From Zhongshania aliphaticivorans (GTDB taxonomy: Bacteria; Pseudomonadota; Gammaproteobacteria; Pseudomonadales; Spongiibacteraceae), in the NCBI RefSeq assembly GCF_001586255.1, contig NZ_CP014544.1, positions 2,325,501-2,389,500 of the forward strand: DNA of 64,000 nt, given 5' to 3'. Positions 35,577 through 45,563 of this stretch are shown here, one piece after another. Every line of letters begins with the position of its first letter. The stretch's first letter is position 1. The translations under genes were made by a program, and so were the position numbers. The notes beneath the pieces were generated by a model. It had not been told where the DNA came from. It did no database searches and saw nothing but the letters and a program-made list of their open reading frames with translations.

Positions 35577-36777
35577 CGAGGCCACGCTGTAAGTCGGCGC
35601 GCAAATCCGCAATATCTTCTAGGCCGACCGCGACGCGAATCAAATTGTCTTTAATGCCCGCCTCCGCGCGCTGTTCTGGACTTAAGCGACCATGCGTGGT
35701 CGTCGCGGGGTGCACGATGGTGGTTTTAGCGTCGCCGAGATTAGCCGTAATCGACACCAACCGCGTGGCATCAATAAATCGCCACGCCGCCGCCTGATCC
35801 CCGCGCACTTCAAACGACATCACCCCGCCAAAGGCCTTTTGCTGAGCTGCAGCTAAAGCGTGTTGGGGGTGATCTTCTAAACCTGAATAATGAACTTTGT
35901 CGATATTCGGCTGCGTTTGCAGCCACTGCGCCAAGGCCAGCGCACTGGCCGAGTGCGCCATCATCCGCAGGCGCAAGGTTTCTAGCCCCTTGAGGAAAAC
36001 CCAGGCATTAAAGGGGCTCATACTCGGACCCGCAGTGCGAATAAAGCCTAAGACTTCATCCATATGCTCGCGACGGCCTACGACCGCGCCACCCACACAG
36101 CGACCTTGGCCGTCTAAATATTTAGTCGCCGAGTGCACCACAATATCGGCGCCCAAGGCTAAAGGCAACTGCAAGGCGGGTGTGCAAAAACAGTTATCTA
36201 CCACCAACAAGCAATTGTGCTTATGGGCAATATCCGCTAGGGCGCGAATGTCCGCCACTTCCGACAATGGATTAGACGGCGTTTCGAGAAACAGCAGCCG
36301 GGTATCGGCACATATCGCAGCTTGCCACGCCTCGGGGTCGACCAAGTCGACAAACGTAGTGCGTATACCAACTTTGCCCAAAAATTTAGTGAGTAATACC
36401 GTGGTAGTACCAAACACGCTGCGGGAGCAGACGATATGGTCTCCGGTCTTAAGCAGGGCCATACACGTACTGAGAATAGCCGCCATACCCGAGGCCGTCG
36501 CCACCCCCATTTCGGCGCCTTCTAGGGCCGCGATGCGTTCTTCAAACGTGCGCACGGTAGGGTTGGTATAGCGCGAGTACACATTGCCGGGCTGCTCGCC
36601 AGAAAACCGCGCTGCGGCTTCAGCGGCTGAGGCAAACACATAACTTGAGGTCGTAAATATTGGCTCTGAATGCTCGCCTTCCGCGGTACGGCGCTGACCA
36701 CCGCGCACCGCGCGAGTATCAAGTGCAGCGGCGTCGAGAACCGCCACGCGCTGAGCTAAATATTCCTGTTCAGTCAT
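35566..36777 (-). CDS. metZ: O-succinylhomoserine sulfhydrylase
   Basis: PLP enzyme of the Cys/Met metabolism family that makes homocysteine from O-succinylhomoserine and sulphide. The 403-residue protein shows the N-terminal YTNPTVRTFEERIAALEGAE and the cofactor Lys in HSATKYLDGQGRCVGG, followed by GPSMSPFNAWVFLKGLETL. Placement directly after purF matches the metZ locus of pseudomonads, which separates it from metB/metC paralogues. It lies 25 bp downstream of purF and overlaps moxR at its end. Confidence 0.93.
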   Translation of the reverse strand: MTEQEYLAQRVAVLDAAALDTRAVRGGQRRTAEGEHSEPIFTTSSYVFASAAEAAARFSGEQPGNVYSRYTNPTVRTFEERIAALEGAEMGVATASGMAAILSTCMALLKTGDHIVCSRSVFGTTTVLLTKFLGKVGIRTTFVDLVDPEAWQAAICADTRLLFLETPSNPLSEVADIRALADIAHKHNCLLVVDNCFCTPALQLPLALGADIVVHSATKYLDGQGRCVGGAVVGRREHMDEVLGFIRTAGPSMSPFNAWVFLKGLETLRLRMMAHSASALALAQWLQTQPNIDKVHYSGLEDHPQHALAAAQQKAFGGVMSFEVRGDQAAAWRFIDATRLVSITANLGDAKTTIVHPATTTHGRLSPEQRAEAGIKDNLIRVAVGLEDIADLRADLQRGLDAV

Positions 36778-36802
36778 GTTTTCTACCTAGACCAATCTAC
36801 TT

Positions 36803-38323
36803 TTATGATACGTCATTATGCAAGCCAATCAGCGCGCCGTCACCACTGCTGGCATTACGCTCATTTTGACTATTGTCATTGCGATCTGCTGCCAATTTAT
36901 CGAGGTATGCTTGATCGACATCACCGGTAATATAGTCGCCATTAAACACCGAGCACTCAAAGTCATTGATCTTAGGGTTACCTTCCGAGGAGCAATGCAC
37001 TAAGTCATCAAGGTCTTGATATATAAGCCAGTCTGCGCCTATTTCAGTGCGAATCTCTTCCACTGTGCGACCGTGGGCAATGAGTTCATCGACTGACGGC
37101 ATATCAATACCGTAGACATTGGGGTAGCGAACTGGGGGCGCTGCCGAGGCAAAATACACCTTGCGCGCACCGGCATCCCGTGCCATTTCAATGATCTGCT
37201 GACAGGTCGTGCCCCGGACGATGGAGTCATCCACTAGCATGACGTTTTTGTCTTTAAACTCAAGACCGATGGCATTGAGCTTTTGTTTTACCGATTTTTT
37301 CCGGGCGCTCTGCCCAGGCATAATAAAAGTACGGCCGATATAGCGGTTTTTTACCAAACCTTCGCGGAATTTAACGCCTAATTTTGCCGCCATTGACTGT
37401 GCAGCAATACGGCTAGAGTCCGGAATGGGCACAATAACGTCGATATCGTGGCCGGGGTGATCTCGCAGAATCTTTTCTGCCAAACGCTCGCCCTGACGCA
37501 GCCGAGATTTATAAACCGAAATGCCGTCCATAATCGAATCGGGCCGCGCAAAATACACATGCTCAAAAATACAGGGCCGGTAATCCGCCGCGTCGGCACA
37601 TTTGCGTACGTGAATTTCGCCAGAGGTTTGGATATAGACCGCTTCACCCGGCGCAACATCGGCGACTAATTTATAACCCAGCGCGTCTAAGGCCACGCTT
37701 TCTGAGGCCAGCATATATTCTTTGCCGCCAGCAGATTCACGCACGCCATACACTAAAGGACGGATACCGTTTGGATCGCGGAAACCAATAACACCGTAAT
37801 TGGCGATCATCGCCACCACGGCATAGCCGCCCTTGCAGCGATTATGAACACCGCTAACCGCTGAAAAAACATCATCGGCTTCAGGCACTAATTTACCCAG
37901 TTTCTGTAATTCGTGTGCGAAAACGTTAAGAAGAACCTCAGAATCTGAATCTGTATTGAGGTGGCGTAGATCAGACTGGAATAGCTCTTGGGACAGTTCA
38001 GCGGCATTGGTTAAATTGCCATTGTGCGCAAGACTAATACCGTAGGGTGAATTGACGTAAAACGGCTGCGCCAATGCGGGGCTTGAGCTACCCGCTGTTG
38101 GGTAGCGAACGTGGCCGATGCCGATATTGCCAGTTAAGCGCTGCATGTGTCTGGTGTGAAACACATCCTTTACTAGACCATTGCCTTTGCGCTGATTTAG
38201 CTTGCCATCGGCAAAGGTCACAATACCGGCGGCGTCCTGGCCGCGGTGTTGCAATACCGTTAAAGCATCATATAAATCTTGATTTACGTTGGACTTGGCG
38301 ACTATGCCTGCAATGCCACACAT
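36803..38323 (-). CDS. purF: Amidophosphoribosyltransferase
   Basis: First committed enzyme of purine synthesis: PRPP plus glutamine to phosphoribosylamine. The 506-residue protein begins MCGIAGIV, so C2 becomes the N-terminal nucleophile after Met removal. The glutaminase domain occupies about 1-235, then a phosphoribosyltransferase domain with the PRPP loop [14 protein letters not shown]. It lies 36 bp downstream of cvpA, the conserved cvpA-purF pair. No PurR site could be picked out by eye. Confidence 0.97.
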   Translation of the reverse strand: MCGIAGIVAKSNVNQDLYDALTVLQHRGQDAAGIVTFADGKLNQRKGNGLVKDVFHTRHMQRLTGNIGIGHVRYPTAGSSSPALAQPFYVNSPYGISLAHNGNLTNAAELSQELFQSDLRHLNTDSDSEVLLNVFAHELQKLGKLVPEADDVFSAVSGVHNRCKGGYAVVAMIANYGVIGFRDPNGIRPLVYGVRESAGGKEYMLASESVALDALGYKLVADVAPGEAVYIQTSGEIHVRKCADAADYRPCIFEHVYFARPDSIMDGISVYKSRLRQGERLAEKILRDHPGHDIDVIVPIPDSSRIAAQSMAAKLGVKFREGLVKNRYIGRTFIMPGQSARKKSVKQKLNAIGLEFKDKNVMLVDDSIVRGTTCQQIIEMARDAGARKVYFASAAPPVRYPNVYGIDMPSVDELIAHGRTVEEIRTEIGADWLIYQDLDDLVHCSSEGNPKINDFECSVFNGDYITGDVDQAYLDKLAADRNDNSQNERNASSGDGALIGLHNDVS

Positions 38324-38359
38324 GCAGTACTACCTCAATTAAGGTGAAGATCAATGCGT

Positions 38360-38884
38360 TTATACGGAGTTGTTCGACATTAACGTCGACACCCAGTTAA
38401 CCACATCGTTGAAGCTCTGCTCTGACCAGTCCTTCATCAACAGAAACTCGGGTATCAGCTGCGATTCCTTCCACCACTGATCATTTTCTATACCCGTCAA
38501 TAACGACGGAAGTAAAACTAAAGCGGCCAACACCACAATCAAACCACGGGTGGTGCCAAATATCATACCCAATAAGCGATCTGTGCCGCTAAGACCGGTG
38601 CGTTTAACCACCATGGCAATAAAGTGGGTTAGCAAACTACCCAGTACCAAGGTGCCGCCAAACAGCAGTACGTACGCCAAAATTTCTCGCAGGTAAATTT
38701 TATCAACCAGATTTTCAAGTAGGCCTACGGCTTGGCTATGGAAAGCAACACTGACAAAAAATGCCACCGCCCATGAGGCCAGTGACAGTGCTTCTTTGAC
38801 AAAACCACGAATCAAACTAATTAGTGCAGACAGGGTGACAACGCCAATAATGGCCCAATCTACCCAAACTAAGGTGCTTAGCAC
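38360..38884 (-). CDS. cvpA: CvpA family membrane protein
   Basis: A 174-residue inner-membrane protein with four predicted helices (WAIIGVVTLSALISLIRGF and LSLASWAVAFFVSVAF first; the segment RGLIVVLAALVLLPSLL last). The GFVKEALSLASW motif is typical of CvpA, required for colicin V export in E. coli and linked to envelope stress and purine loci. It sits between dedD and purF, as in most gammaproteobacteria. Confidence 0.93.
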   Translation of the reverse strand: MLSTLVWVDWAIIGVVTLSALISLIRGFVKEALSLASWAVAFFVSVAFHSQAVGLLENLVDKIYLREILAYVLLFGGTLVLGSLLTHFIAMVVKRTGLSGTDRLLGMIFGTTRGLIVVLAALVLLPSLLTGIENDQWWKESQLIPEFLLMKDWSEQSFNDVVNWVSTLMSNNSV

Positions 38885-38980
38885 TCTAAACAGCTCCCGT
38901 GGAATTTCGAGACGCGAATTCTAGCAAGCTCGCGCCCCCAGCCCAAGTAAGATTTCACTCCGGGCATTAAATTGACATTG

Positions 38981-39598
38981 CTATGGCTCAAAGCGATTAA
39001 CGATAGACTTAACATTGAATCGCGTATTAATTGCGCCTTGCTGAGCAACAGCCTTGTCTTCGCTCAACACCGGCCCTACCAAGACTCTGTGCAAACGCTT
39101 GCCACCACGTTCTATTTGATCTGTAAACGCTTTATAGCCCGCGCCTTGTAGTGACTTTTTAAGGGCGGCCGCATTGTCGGCATTGCCAAACACCCCCACT
39201 TGCACCACCCAGGCTAATGGCAGGCCGTGCTTATCCAACCCGGGCTTCTTCGGCGCCTCGCTGCTTGGCTGCTGCACCGCGGGTTTTGCCGCCGGAGCAG
39301 TGCTTGGCTTTGGGGCCGCCGCAACCACCGGAGGACGCGATTTGCTTTGCACCGGCGCGGAGGACACCTCATCGTCTATACGAGGAACAGGCTGCGGCGG
39401 CACAAGCTCAGTGTCAGCCGATGTAATACCTTCAGGTCGCTCTGGCTCCGCCTCAAGCAAGGGTTCAAATTGTGGCGCCGCCGGAATTTGACTATGGCGA
39501 TCAAGCTTAGAGGCCGCCGGACCGGTAAACAGCAAGGACCACAAAATGACGCCGCCGCAGAGTAACACCAAGGCACCAATTAAGCGCTGTCTCATCAC
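38981..39598 (-). CDS. dedD: SPOR-domain cell division protein (DedD-like)
   Basis: A 205-residue inner-membrane anchored protein. One N-terminal helix (about 5-27), a Pro/Ala-rich periplasmic linker (about 40-125) and a C-terminal SPOR domain (LAWVVQVGVFGNADNAAALK to the end) match DedD, which binds denuded septal peptidoglycan and helps constriction. It overlaps the folC stop by 4 bp and precedes cvpA. The low-complexity linker explains the long frames seen on the other strand. Confidence 0.9.
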   Translation of the reverse strand: MMRQRLIGALVLLCGGVILWSLLFTGPAASKLDRHSQIPAAPQFEPLLEAEPERPEGITSADTELVPPQPVPRIDDEVSSAPVQSKSRPPVVAAAPKPSTAPAAKPAVQQPSSEAPKKPGLDKHGLPLAWVVQVGVFGNADNAAALKKSLQGAGYKAFTDQIERGGKRLHRVLVGPVLSEDKAVAQQGAINTRFNVKSIVNRFEP

Positions 39599-40908
39599 AA
39601 TGTATTCCCCTTGGCGGTTATGACCGAACTCACGTCGACCCCGCCACGCTCGGACAAAAACAACATGGCTTCTGCCACGGTGAAAAAAGAGCCAAAAACC
39701 ACTACACGGTCACCGCTCGCTGATTGCGCTATAGCCTGCTGAATACTTGCCGCCACGCTGCCACCGTACTCGACTCCGCTGACTTGCTGAGCCATTAACA
39801 TACCGGCTACGTCACTCGCTCCAGCGGCACGGCTATTTCCATCTAAATCTGCCAACCACCAGTTCTCGAAACATGGCTGTAAAATACTGAGTATTTCCGC
39901 AATAGCCTTATCAGCCATAACCGCAAAAACGCAACGACTACGACCGCTAACGGGATATTGCTGCAAATGTTGGCGCAGTGTAACAACTGCAGCGGGGTTA
40001 TGCGCGACATCTAAAACAATATCAACGCCATCTAAGGCAATATGTTGGCAGCGACCCGACAGCTCGACAAGCGACAAGCCGCTTCTCACCGCAGCGTCAG
40101 AAACATTCAAATCCAGATACTGCAAGGCTTGCAGAACGGTTGCGGCATTGTCGAGCAGTACGCTGGGTAGCGGTAAGCCATGGTATTCGAGCTTATCGCC
40201 CTGTGCATCCACGCCCTGCCAATCCCACTGGCTTGTTGATTCGCTATAAGAAAAGTCGCGATCTCGGCATAAAACAACTGCGCCAATATCACGCCCGTAG
40301 CTCAACACCGACTGCGGCGGGTTCACATCCCCCACCACCGCAATTCGACCTTGGCGAAAAACCCCAGCTTTCTCGCGGCCAATGACCTCGCGGTCGCGCC
40401 CTAACCAAGCCTCATGGTCAATCGCAATAGAGCTAACAATGGCAATATCGGCGTCGACAATATTCACCGCGTCTAAACGACCGCCAAGCCCCACCTCAAG
40501 GATGACAACATCGAGCTCCGCACGCTGAAAAAGCCATAAGGCAGCCAGCGTGCCAAACTCAAAATAGGTCAATGACGTGGCGCCGCGAGCTTCATCGATT
40601 GCACTGAATGCGGCGAGCAACTCATCGTCGCTCACATACCGGCCGGCAATGACAATACGCTCGTTGTAATGAACAAGATGGGGCGAGGTGTACGTGCCAA
40701 CCCGATAGCCTTCAGCACCGAGAATGGCGCTACTTAGCGCAACACAACTGCCTTTGCCGTTTGTACCCGCCACCGTGATAACAGGCATAGCTAGGGCAAT
40801 ATTAAGGGCCTTGGCTACAACGGAAACCCGTTCAAGACCCAAATCAATCGCACGGGGGTGCTGACATTCCAGCCATTGCAGCCACTCTTCAAGCGTCGTA
40901 AAGCGCAT
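39595..40908 (-). CDS. folC: Folylpolyglutamate/dihydrofolate synthase
   Basis: Mur-ligase-fold enzyme that adds glutamate to dihydropteroate and folates. The 437-residue protein has the ATP loop TVAGTNGKGSCVAL, the folate-site region GTYTSPHLVHYNERI and EVGLGGRLDAVN. A C-terminal domain with DVAHNPAAV completes it. It overlaps dedD at the end and lies 14 bp downstream of accD, in the conserved accD-folC-dedD cluster. All expected motifs are intact. Confidence 0.95.
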   Translation of the reverse strand: MRFTTLEEWLQWLECQHPRAIDLGLERVSVVAKALNIALAMPVITVAGTNGKGSCVALSSAILGAEGYRVGTYTSPHLVHYNERIVIAGRYVSDDELLAAFSAIDEARGATSLTYFEFGTLAALWLFQRAELDVVILEVGLGGRLDAVNIVDADIAIVSSIAIDHEAWLGRDREVIGREKAGVFRQGRIAVVGDVNPPQSVLSYGRDIGAVVLCRDRDFSYSESTSQWDWQGVDAQGDKLEYHGLPLPSVLLDNAATVLQALQYLDLNVSDAAVRSGLSLVELSGRCQHIALDGVDIVLDVAHNPAAVVTLRQHLQQYPVSGRSRCVFAVMADKAIAEILSILQPCFENWWLADLDGNSRAAGASDVAGMLMAQQVSGVEYGGSVAASIQQAIAQSASGDRVVVFGSFFTVAEAMLFLSERGGVDVSSVITAKGNTL

Positions 40909-40922
40909 CGCCTTTATCGTGC

Positions 40923-41792
40923 TTAATGGGTGTAATGCGTAAGGCTAGACAGTATTCGACTAAGGGTGTCACGCATATCAGCTCGACGCACAATCATATC
41001 GATTGCGCCGTGGGCCAATAAAAACTCGCTGAGCTGAAAGCCTGGCGGTAATTTTTGACGAATGGTTTGCTCAATAATATTAGGACCTGCAAAACCGGCC
41101 CGCGCGCCCGGCTCGGCAACATTAATATCACCAAGTAAAGCCAAGCTCGCCGACACGCCACCGTAGATAGGGTCGGTCATTACCGACACATAGGGCACGC
41201 TGTTCTGCTTCATGCGTTCAAGTACTGCACTGGTCTTGGCCATTTGCATTAAGGAAATAAGCGCTTCTTGCATGCGCGCACCGCCAGAAGCCGAGAAACA
41301 AATCAATGGCCAGCCTTCTTTCATGGCGACATTGGCAGCTTGGGTGAATTTTTCACCTACAGCAGAACCCATTGAACCGCCGTGGAAGTTAAATTCAAAA
41401 GCCACAACCACAACAGGCAGACCTTTAACCTTACCGGTATAGGCGACAAGTGCGTCTTTTTCACCCGTCGACTTTTGCGCTGCGGTCAAACGGTCGCGGT
41501 ATTTCTTTTTGTCTTTAAATTTGAGGCGATCAACAGGCTCGATATGGGCAAGAATTTCCTCTCGGCCAGCCTCATCGAGAAACAAAGCAATACGCCGACG
41601 TGCACCAATGCGCATGTGGTGGTCACATTTAGGACAAACGTCCATATTGCTTTCCAACTCGGGACGATACAAAACCGCCTCGCACTTCACGCACTTTTTC
41701 CATAGACCTTCCGGCACCACACCTTTAGCGCTGCGCTTTTCCGACTCTACCCGACGCACTCCCGAAGGAAGAATTTTGTCTACCCAACTCAT
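40923..41792 (-). CDS. accD: Acetyl-CoA carboxylase carboxyltransferase beta subunit
   Basis: Beta subunit of the carboxyltransferase that forms malonyl-CoA for fatty acid synthesis. A four-Cys zinc ribbon at C34, C37, C53 and C56 is followed by the crotonase-like core with [20 protein letters not shown] and [12 protein letters not shown]. The 289-residue length is normal. The alpha subunit is not in this window. It starts a short run accD-folC-dedD, with 156 bp to trpA upstream that may hold a promoter. Confidence 0.96.
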   Translation of the reverse strand: MSWVDKILPSGVRRVESEKRSAKGVVPEGLWKKCVKCEAVLYRPELESNMDVCPKCDHHMRIGARRRIALFLDEAGREEILAHIEPVDRLKFKDKKKYRDRLTAAQKSTGEKDALVAYTGKVKGLPVVVVAFEFNFHGGSMGSAVGEKFTQAANVAMKEGWPLICFSASGGARMQEALISLMQMAKTSAVLERMKQNSVPYVSVMTDPIYGGVSASLALLGDINVAEPGARAGFAGPNIIEQTIRQKLPPGFQLSEFLLAHGAIDMIVRRADMRDTLSRILSSLTHYTH

Positions 41793-41948
41793 AATCCGTT
41801 CCTGTTAGTTATCCAGCCGTTGGCTGAATGTACAAAACCACTACACAAATATTCTATAAAAAACAGCTCAGTCCGGGCGCCACTTTAGCGTATTCACACG
41901 AAAAATGGCAGCATCACACCGACCTTTAAATCACGTAATACGCAGTCA

Positions 41949-42758
41949 CTATGCGTCTATCGCGGCGCGCATTTCACCGATCAACGAAAGTACTGAGGGA
42001 ATCCAAACGCTATCTCCCTGACTCCGATCGGCACTGGCCAAGCGCTCGATCAAGGCGCTACCGACAACAACGCCAGCACACAGCGGCGCCAAGGCAGCAG
42101 CAGAGGCACCGTCTTTAATGCCAAAACCGACCGTAATCGGCAGATCTGTGTGCGCCTTAATATTATTTAATAGCTGAGTGACCGCTGAAATATCAAGGTT
42201 ACCAGCACCCGTCACCCCTTTTAAGGCAACGCAATAAAGGTAGCCGCTTGCCAATGCAGCAATTTTGGCGATACGGGTATTGTCCGTGGTCGGCGCGAGC
42301 AGGAAGATATTATCAACACCGGCCGCTTTCAGTATCCGGCTCGGCTCTTCGGCCTCCTCTGGTGGCATATCAACGGTCAACAAACCGTCTACCCCCGCCG
42401 CCGCTGCGCGCTCAGCGAACACCTCATAGCCCATGCGCTCGATCGGATTCGCATAACCCATTAATACCACAGCGGTTTTGCTGTCAGTCTGACGGAACTC
42501 GGCAACCATCGCCAAGGCCATCGTCAATGATACCTTGTGAGCCAAGGCGCGCTCGTGGGCTAACTGAATAACTGGACCTTCCGCCATGGGGTCGGAAAAC
42601 GGCACCCCCAATTCAATAATATCGGCGCCTTGGCGAACCAGCTCATGCATTAAGCTCACAGTTACCGAAGGCTCAGGGTCGCCGGCAACAATATACGGTA
42701 CCAAGGCCTTGCGGCCCTGGGTTTTTAAACTTGTAAATAAAGCAGCTAAACGACTCAA
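41949..42758 (-). CDS. trpA: Tryptophan synthase alpha chain
   Basis: Splits indole-3-glycerol phosphate to indole inside the TrpAB complex. The 269-residue TIM barrel has the catalytic Glu at 49 and the second acid at 60 in IIELGVPFSDPMAEGP (Glu here where enterics have Asp, a common variant in this group). The phosphate-binding end GVVVGSALIE is present. It is 12 bp downstream of trpB. Confidence 0.96.
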   Translation of the reverse strand: MSRLAALFTSLKTQGRKALVPYIVAGDPEPSVTVSLMHELVRQGADIIELGVPFSDPMAEGPVIQLAHERALAHKVSLTMALAMVAEFRQTDSKTAVVLMGYANPIERMGYEVFAERAAAAGVDGLLTVDMPPEEAEEPSRILKAAGVDNIFLLAPTTDNTRIAKIAALASGYLYCVALKGVTGAGNLDISAVTQLLNNIKAHTDLPITVGFGIKDGASAAALAPLCAGVVVGSALIERLASADRSQGDSVWIPSVLSLIGEMRAAIDA

Positions 42759-42770
42759 AATACTTCCCCG

Positions 42771-43994
42771 TTATTCAATCCCAATACCGTCGAGTGTTGC
42801 GACGGTATGAATGTCTTTATCACCACGGCCAGACAGATTCACTACGATATGCTGCTCCGGACTCATGGTTTTAGCCAATTTTTCGGCATACGCGACGGCG
42901 TGAGCAGACTCTAGCGCGGGCATAATACCTTCAACTAAAGTGAGTTTGCGGAATGCCGCCAAGGCCTCATCGTCGTCGATTGCAACATAGTTCACGCGCC
43001 CCATGTCCTTCAACCACGAATGCTCAGGACCAACACCGGGGTAATCAAGGCCCGCTGAGACCGAGTGGGTTTCAATAATTTGCCCCGCTTCGTCCTGCAT
43101 TAGGTAGGTGCGGTTACCGTGCAATATTCCCGGAATACCGTCGTTTAAAGGCGCAGCGTGTTCACCGCTCGCGACGCCGTGCCCGCCAGCTTCAACCCCG
43201 TACATGGCCACGCCTTCGTCGTTAAGAAAGGGGTGAAATAAGCCGATAGCGTTAGAGCCACCGCCAACACAGGCAACCAAGGCGTCTGGTAGGCGGCCAT
43301 TCTGAGCCAAACACTGTTCCCGCGCTTCGCGGCCAATAACCGATTGAAAGTCTCGAACTAACATCGGGTATGGGTGCGGGCCCGCCGCAGTGCCAATAAT
43401 GTAAAACGTGTCGTCTACATTGGTTACCCAGTTGCGCATGGCTTCGTTCATGGCATCTTTCAGCGTGCGCGAACCGGATTTAACCGAAATCACCTCAGCG
43501 CCGAGTAATTTCATGCGATAGACATTTAGGGCCTGACGCTGAATATCCTCTTCGCCCATAAATACCTGGCAGCTCATGCCCAAACGCGCAGCAACGGTTG
43601 CCGTCGCAACGCCGTGCTGGCCCGCACCGGTTTCCGCGATCACATGTTTTTTACCCATGTATTTGGCCAACAACGCTTGGCCAACCGTGTTATTTACTTT
43701 GTGCGCACCGGTGTGATTAAGATCTTCACGCTTAAGGAAAATCCGCGCACCACCCACTTCTTCTGACCAACGTTTGGCGTAATAGAGTGGTGATGGACGC
43801 CCCACATAGTGGGCCAGGTCATGGTCAAATTCCGCTTGAAACCCAGGGTCTTTGCGCAAGCGCTGGTAGGCCGCAGCCAATTCGTCTAGCGCAAAAATTA
43901 AGGTTTCGGAGACAAAGCGACCGCCATAGGGGCCAAAATGGCCGCTGGCGTCTGGAAACTGGCTAAAATCAGGTGTTACTACCTTACTACTCAC
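42771..43994 (-). CDS. trpB: Tryptophan synthase beta chain
   Basis: PLP enzyme joining indole and serine to tryptophan. K99 in [11 protein letters not shown] binds PLP; the phosphate loop GGGSNAIG and the glycine-rich [18 protein letters not shown] segment are intact. The 407-residue length is that of the standard TrpB1 form. The trpF stop directly precedes its start (adjacent genes), so trpF-trpB-trpA form one operon for the last steps of tryptophan synthesis; the trpE/D/C genes lie elsewhere. Confidence 0.97.
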   Translation of the reverse strand: MSSKVVTPDFSQFPDASGHFGPYGGRFVSETLIFALDELAAAYQRLRKDPGFQAEFDHDLAHYVGRPSPLYYAKRWSEEVGGARIFLKREDLNHTGAHKVNNTVGQALLAKYMGKKHVIAETGAGQHGVATATVAARLGMSCQVFMGEEDIQRQALNVYRMKLLGAEVISVKSGSRTLKDAMNEAMRNWVTNVDDTFYIIGTAAGPHPYPMLVRDFQSVIGREAREQCLAQNGRLPDALVACVGGGSNAIGLFHPFLNDEGVAMYGVEAGGHGVASGEHAAPLNDGIPGILHGNRTYLMQDEAGQIIETHSVSAGLDYPGVGPEHSWLKDMGRVNYVAIDDDEALAAFRKLTLVEGIMPALESAHAVAYAEKLAKTMSPEQHIVVNLSGRGDKDIHTVATLDGIGIE

Positions 43995-44630
43995 TCAATC
44001 CTCCCGTCGGTCAGCTTGGCTGACCGCTTCAATAAAACGTGTCATGGCGTGGGCACATTTAATACCCGGCGCAGATTCAACGCCGCCACTGACATCCAAG
44101 GCATAGGGTTTACAGCTCGCAATTGCAGCCCCGGCATTATCTGGTCGCAAACCGCCAGCAAGAAGCAAGGGCCGTTCACTATTGGTGGGAAGCCGCGCCC
44201 AGTCGAAAGATTCCCCCGTGCCGCCCGGCACACCCGGTTTATAGCTGTCGAGCAATATTGCCGAGGCACTGGCATAGGCCTGCATCGCCTCTGCCACATC
44301 GACGCCATCACGCATCCGTATCGCTTTCATATAGGGTTTAGCAAAAGACGCACAATACGCTGGGGTTTCATCGCCGTGAAACTGCAACAAATCCAGTTCA
44401 CACACGGCTAATACCTGCCTGACTTCTTCGGCGTCGGCATTAACAAATAGCCCCACCTTACTAACAAAGACCGGTAGCCCCGCCATGAGTTCGGCTGCCT
44501 GTGCAGCACTCACACTGCGCGGGCTTTTTGCGTAAAAAACAAAGCCCAGGGCATCCGCACCGGCACGTATCGCTGCCGCAGCGTCTTCAGCTCGGGTAAT
44601 ACCACAGATTTTTACGCGGGTACGGGACAC
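43995..44630 (-). CDS. trpF: Phosphoribosylanthranilate isomerase
   Basis: Single-domain (beta-alpha)8 isomerase of 211 residues catalysing the Amadori rearrangement before IGP synthesis. The start VKICGITRAEDAAAA carries the catalytic Cys, and the catalytic Asp is in ILLDSYKPG; the phosphate-binding LDVSGGVESAPG is present. The monofunctional form (not fused to TrpC) and its location between truA and trpB follow the Pseudomonas pattern. Confidence 0.95.
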   Translation of the reverse strand: MSRTRVKICGITRAEDAAAAIRAGADALGFVFYAKSPRSVSAAQAAELMAGLPVFVSKVGLFVNADAEEVRQVLAVCELDLLQFHGDETPAYCASFAKPYMKAIRMRDGVDVAEAMQAYASASAILLDSYKPGVPGGTGESFDWARLPTNSERPLLLAGGLRPDNAGAAIASCKPYALDVSGGVESAPGIKCAHAMTRFIEAVSQADRRED

Positions 44631-44705
44631 TTAGATGAACAGCCAGGCAATTAATTGGAGCGAATATTAACAAATAAGCTAGGGACGTGTCTGTAAAAGG
44701 CCACC

Positions 44706-45554
44706 TCAGGACACAAGAAAATCAGGACCTAAGTGGGTTTTGGGCAAATTAAAGTGTTCGGGGTAAGTTACATCAACCAAATACAATCCATCGGGCTTGG
44801 CGGTAACCCCGCCCTTGCTGCGATCGCGCCCCTCTAAAACTTGACGTGTCCAGCCCGCTGGCATTTCACCACTGCCGACTGCAATAAGCACGCCTGCGAT
44901 ATTCCTCACCATATGATGCAAAAACGCGTTGCCAGCGATATCAATGACGACATAGCGACCACGACGACTCACATTGGCAAAATGGATGTTGCGCATTGCG
45001 GTATTTGACTGGCAAGACGCCGCCCGAAATCCGCTAAAATCCTGCTCACCCAACAATACCTGCGCTTCTTCATGCATCAGTTTTTCATCTAATTCGGCGT
45101 CGACCAAGGTCACGCCATGCACAAGATGCGCTGAGCGTCGGGGTTGATTGAGAATAACGTAGCGATAGCGCCGGGCTGTTGCCGAAAAACGCGCGTGAAA
45201 ATCATCCCGCACCTGTTGCGCCCATAGCACCGCGATGTCTTTTGGTAGCTTGGCATTCACCCCGGCAACCCAAGACCGCAAAGAGCGACTTGCTGGCGCG
45301 TCAAAATGAACAATTTGATGAGTGGCATGCACGCCTGCGTCTGTTCGACCGGCGCACATCACGGTTACCGGCGCAGCAGCGATTGCAGAAATGGCTTTTT
45401 CGAGCCGCTCCTGAATAGTCGCCACCTGCGGTTTTAACTGACTCTGCCAGCCGCGATAAGCACTCCCTTGGTATTCAAAGGCAAGTGCTATGCGACTTCC
45501 TAAGGGTAATAGCTCATCGGCAAAGCGATCGAAGCTCGTCATGCCAACTGCCAC
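44706..45554 (-). CDS. truA: tRNA pseudouridine(38-40) synthase
   Basis: Converts uridines 38-40 of the tRNA anticodon stem to pseudouridine. The catalytic Asp is in CAGRTDAGVHATHQIVHFD, and AFLHHMVRNIAGVLI is the conserved C-terminal motif. The 282-residue frame begins MAVGMTSF; a start at the second Met is possible. It begins 9 bp after the fimV stop, the conserved fimV-truA-trpF order. Confidence 0.96.
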   Translation of the reverse strand: MAVGMTSFDRFADELLPLGSRIALAFEYQGSAYRGWQSQLKPQVATIQERLEKAISAIAAAPVTVMCAGRTDAGVHATHQIVHFDAPASRSLRSWVAGVNAKLPKDIAVLWAQQVRDDFHARFSATARRYRYVILNQPRRSAHLVHGVTLVDAELDEKLMHEEAQVLLGEQDFSGFRAASCQSNTAMRNIHFANVSRRGRYVVIDIAGNAFLHHMVRNIAGVLIAVGSGEMPAGWTRQVLEGRDRSKGGVTAKPDGLYLVDVTYPEHFNLPKTHLGPDFLVS

Positions 45555-45563
45555 ATCTGATGA

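Noticed and set aside
35897-36571. 224-codon plus-strand frame opposite metZ
   Set aside because: It is a shadow of metZ; the composition follows the codon bias of the opposite strand.
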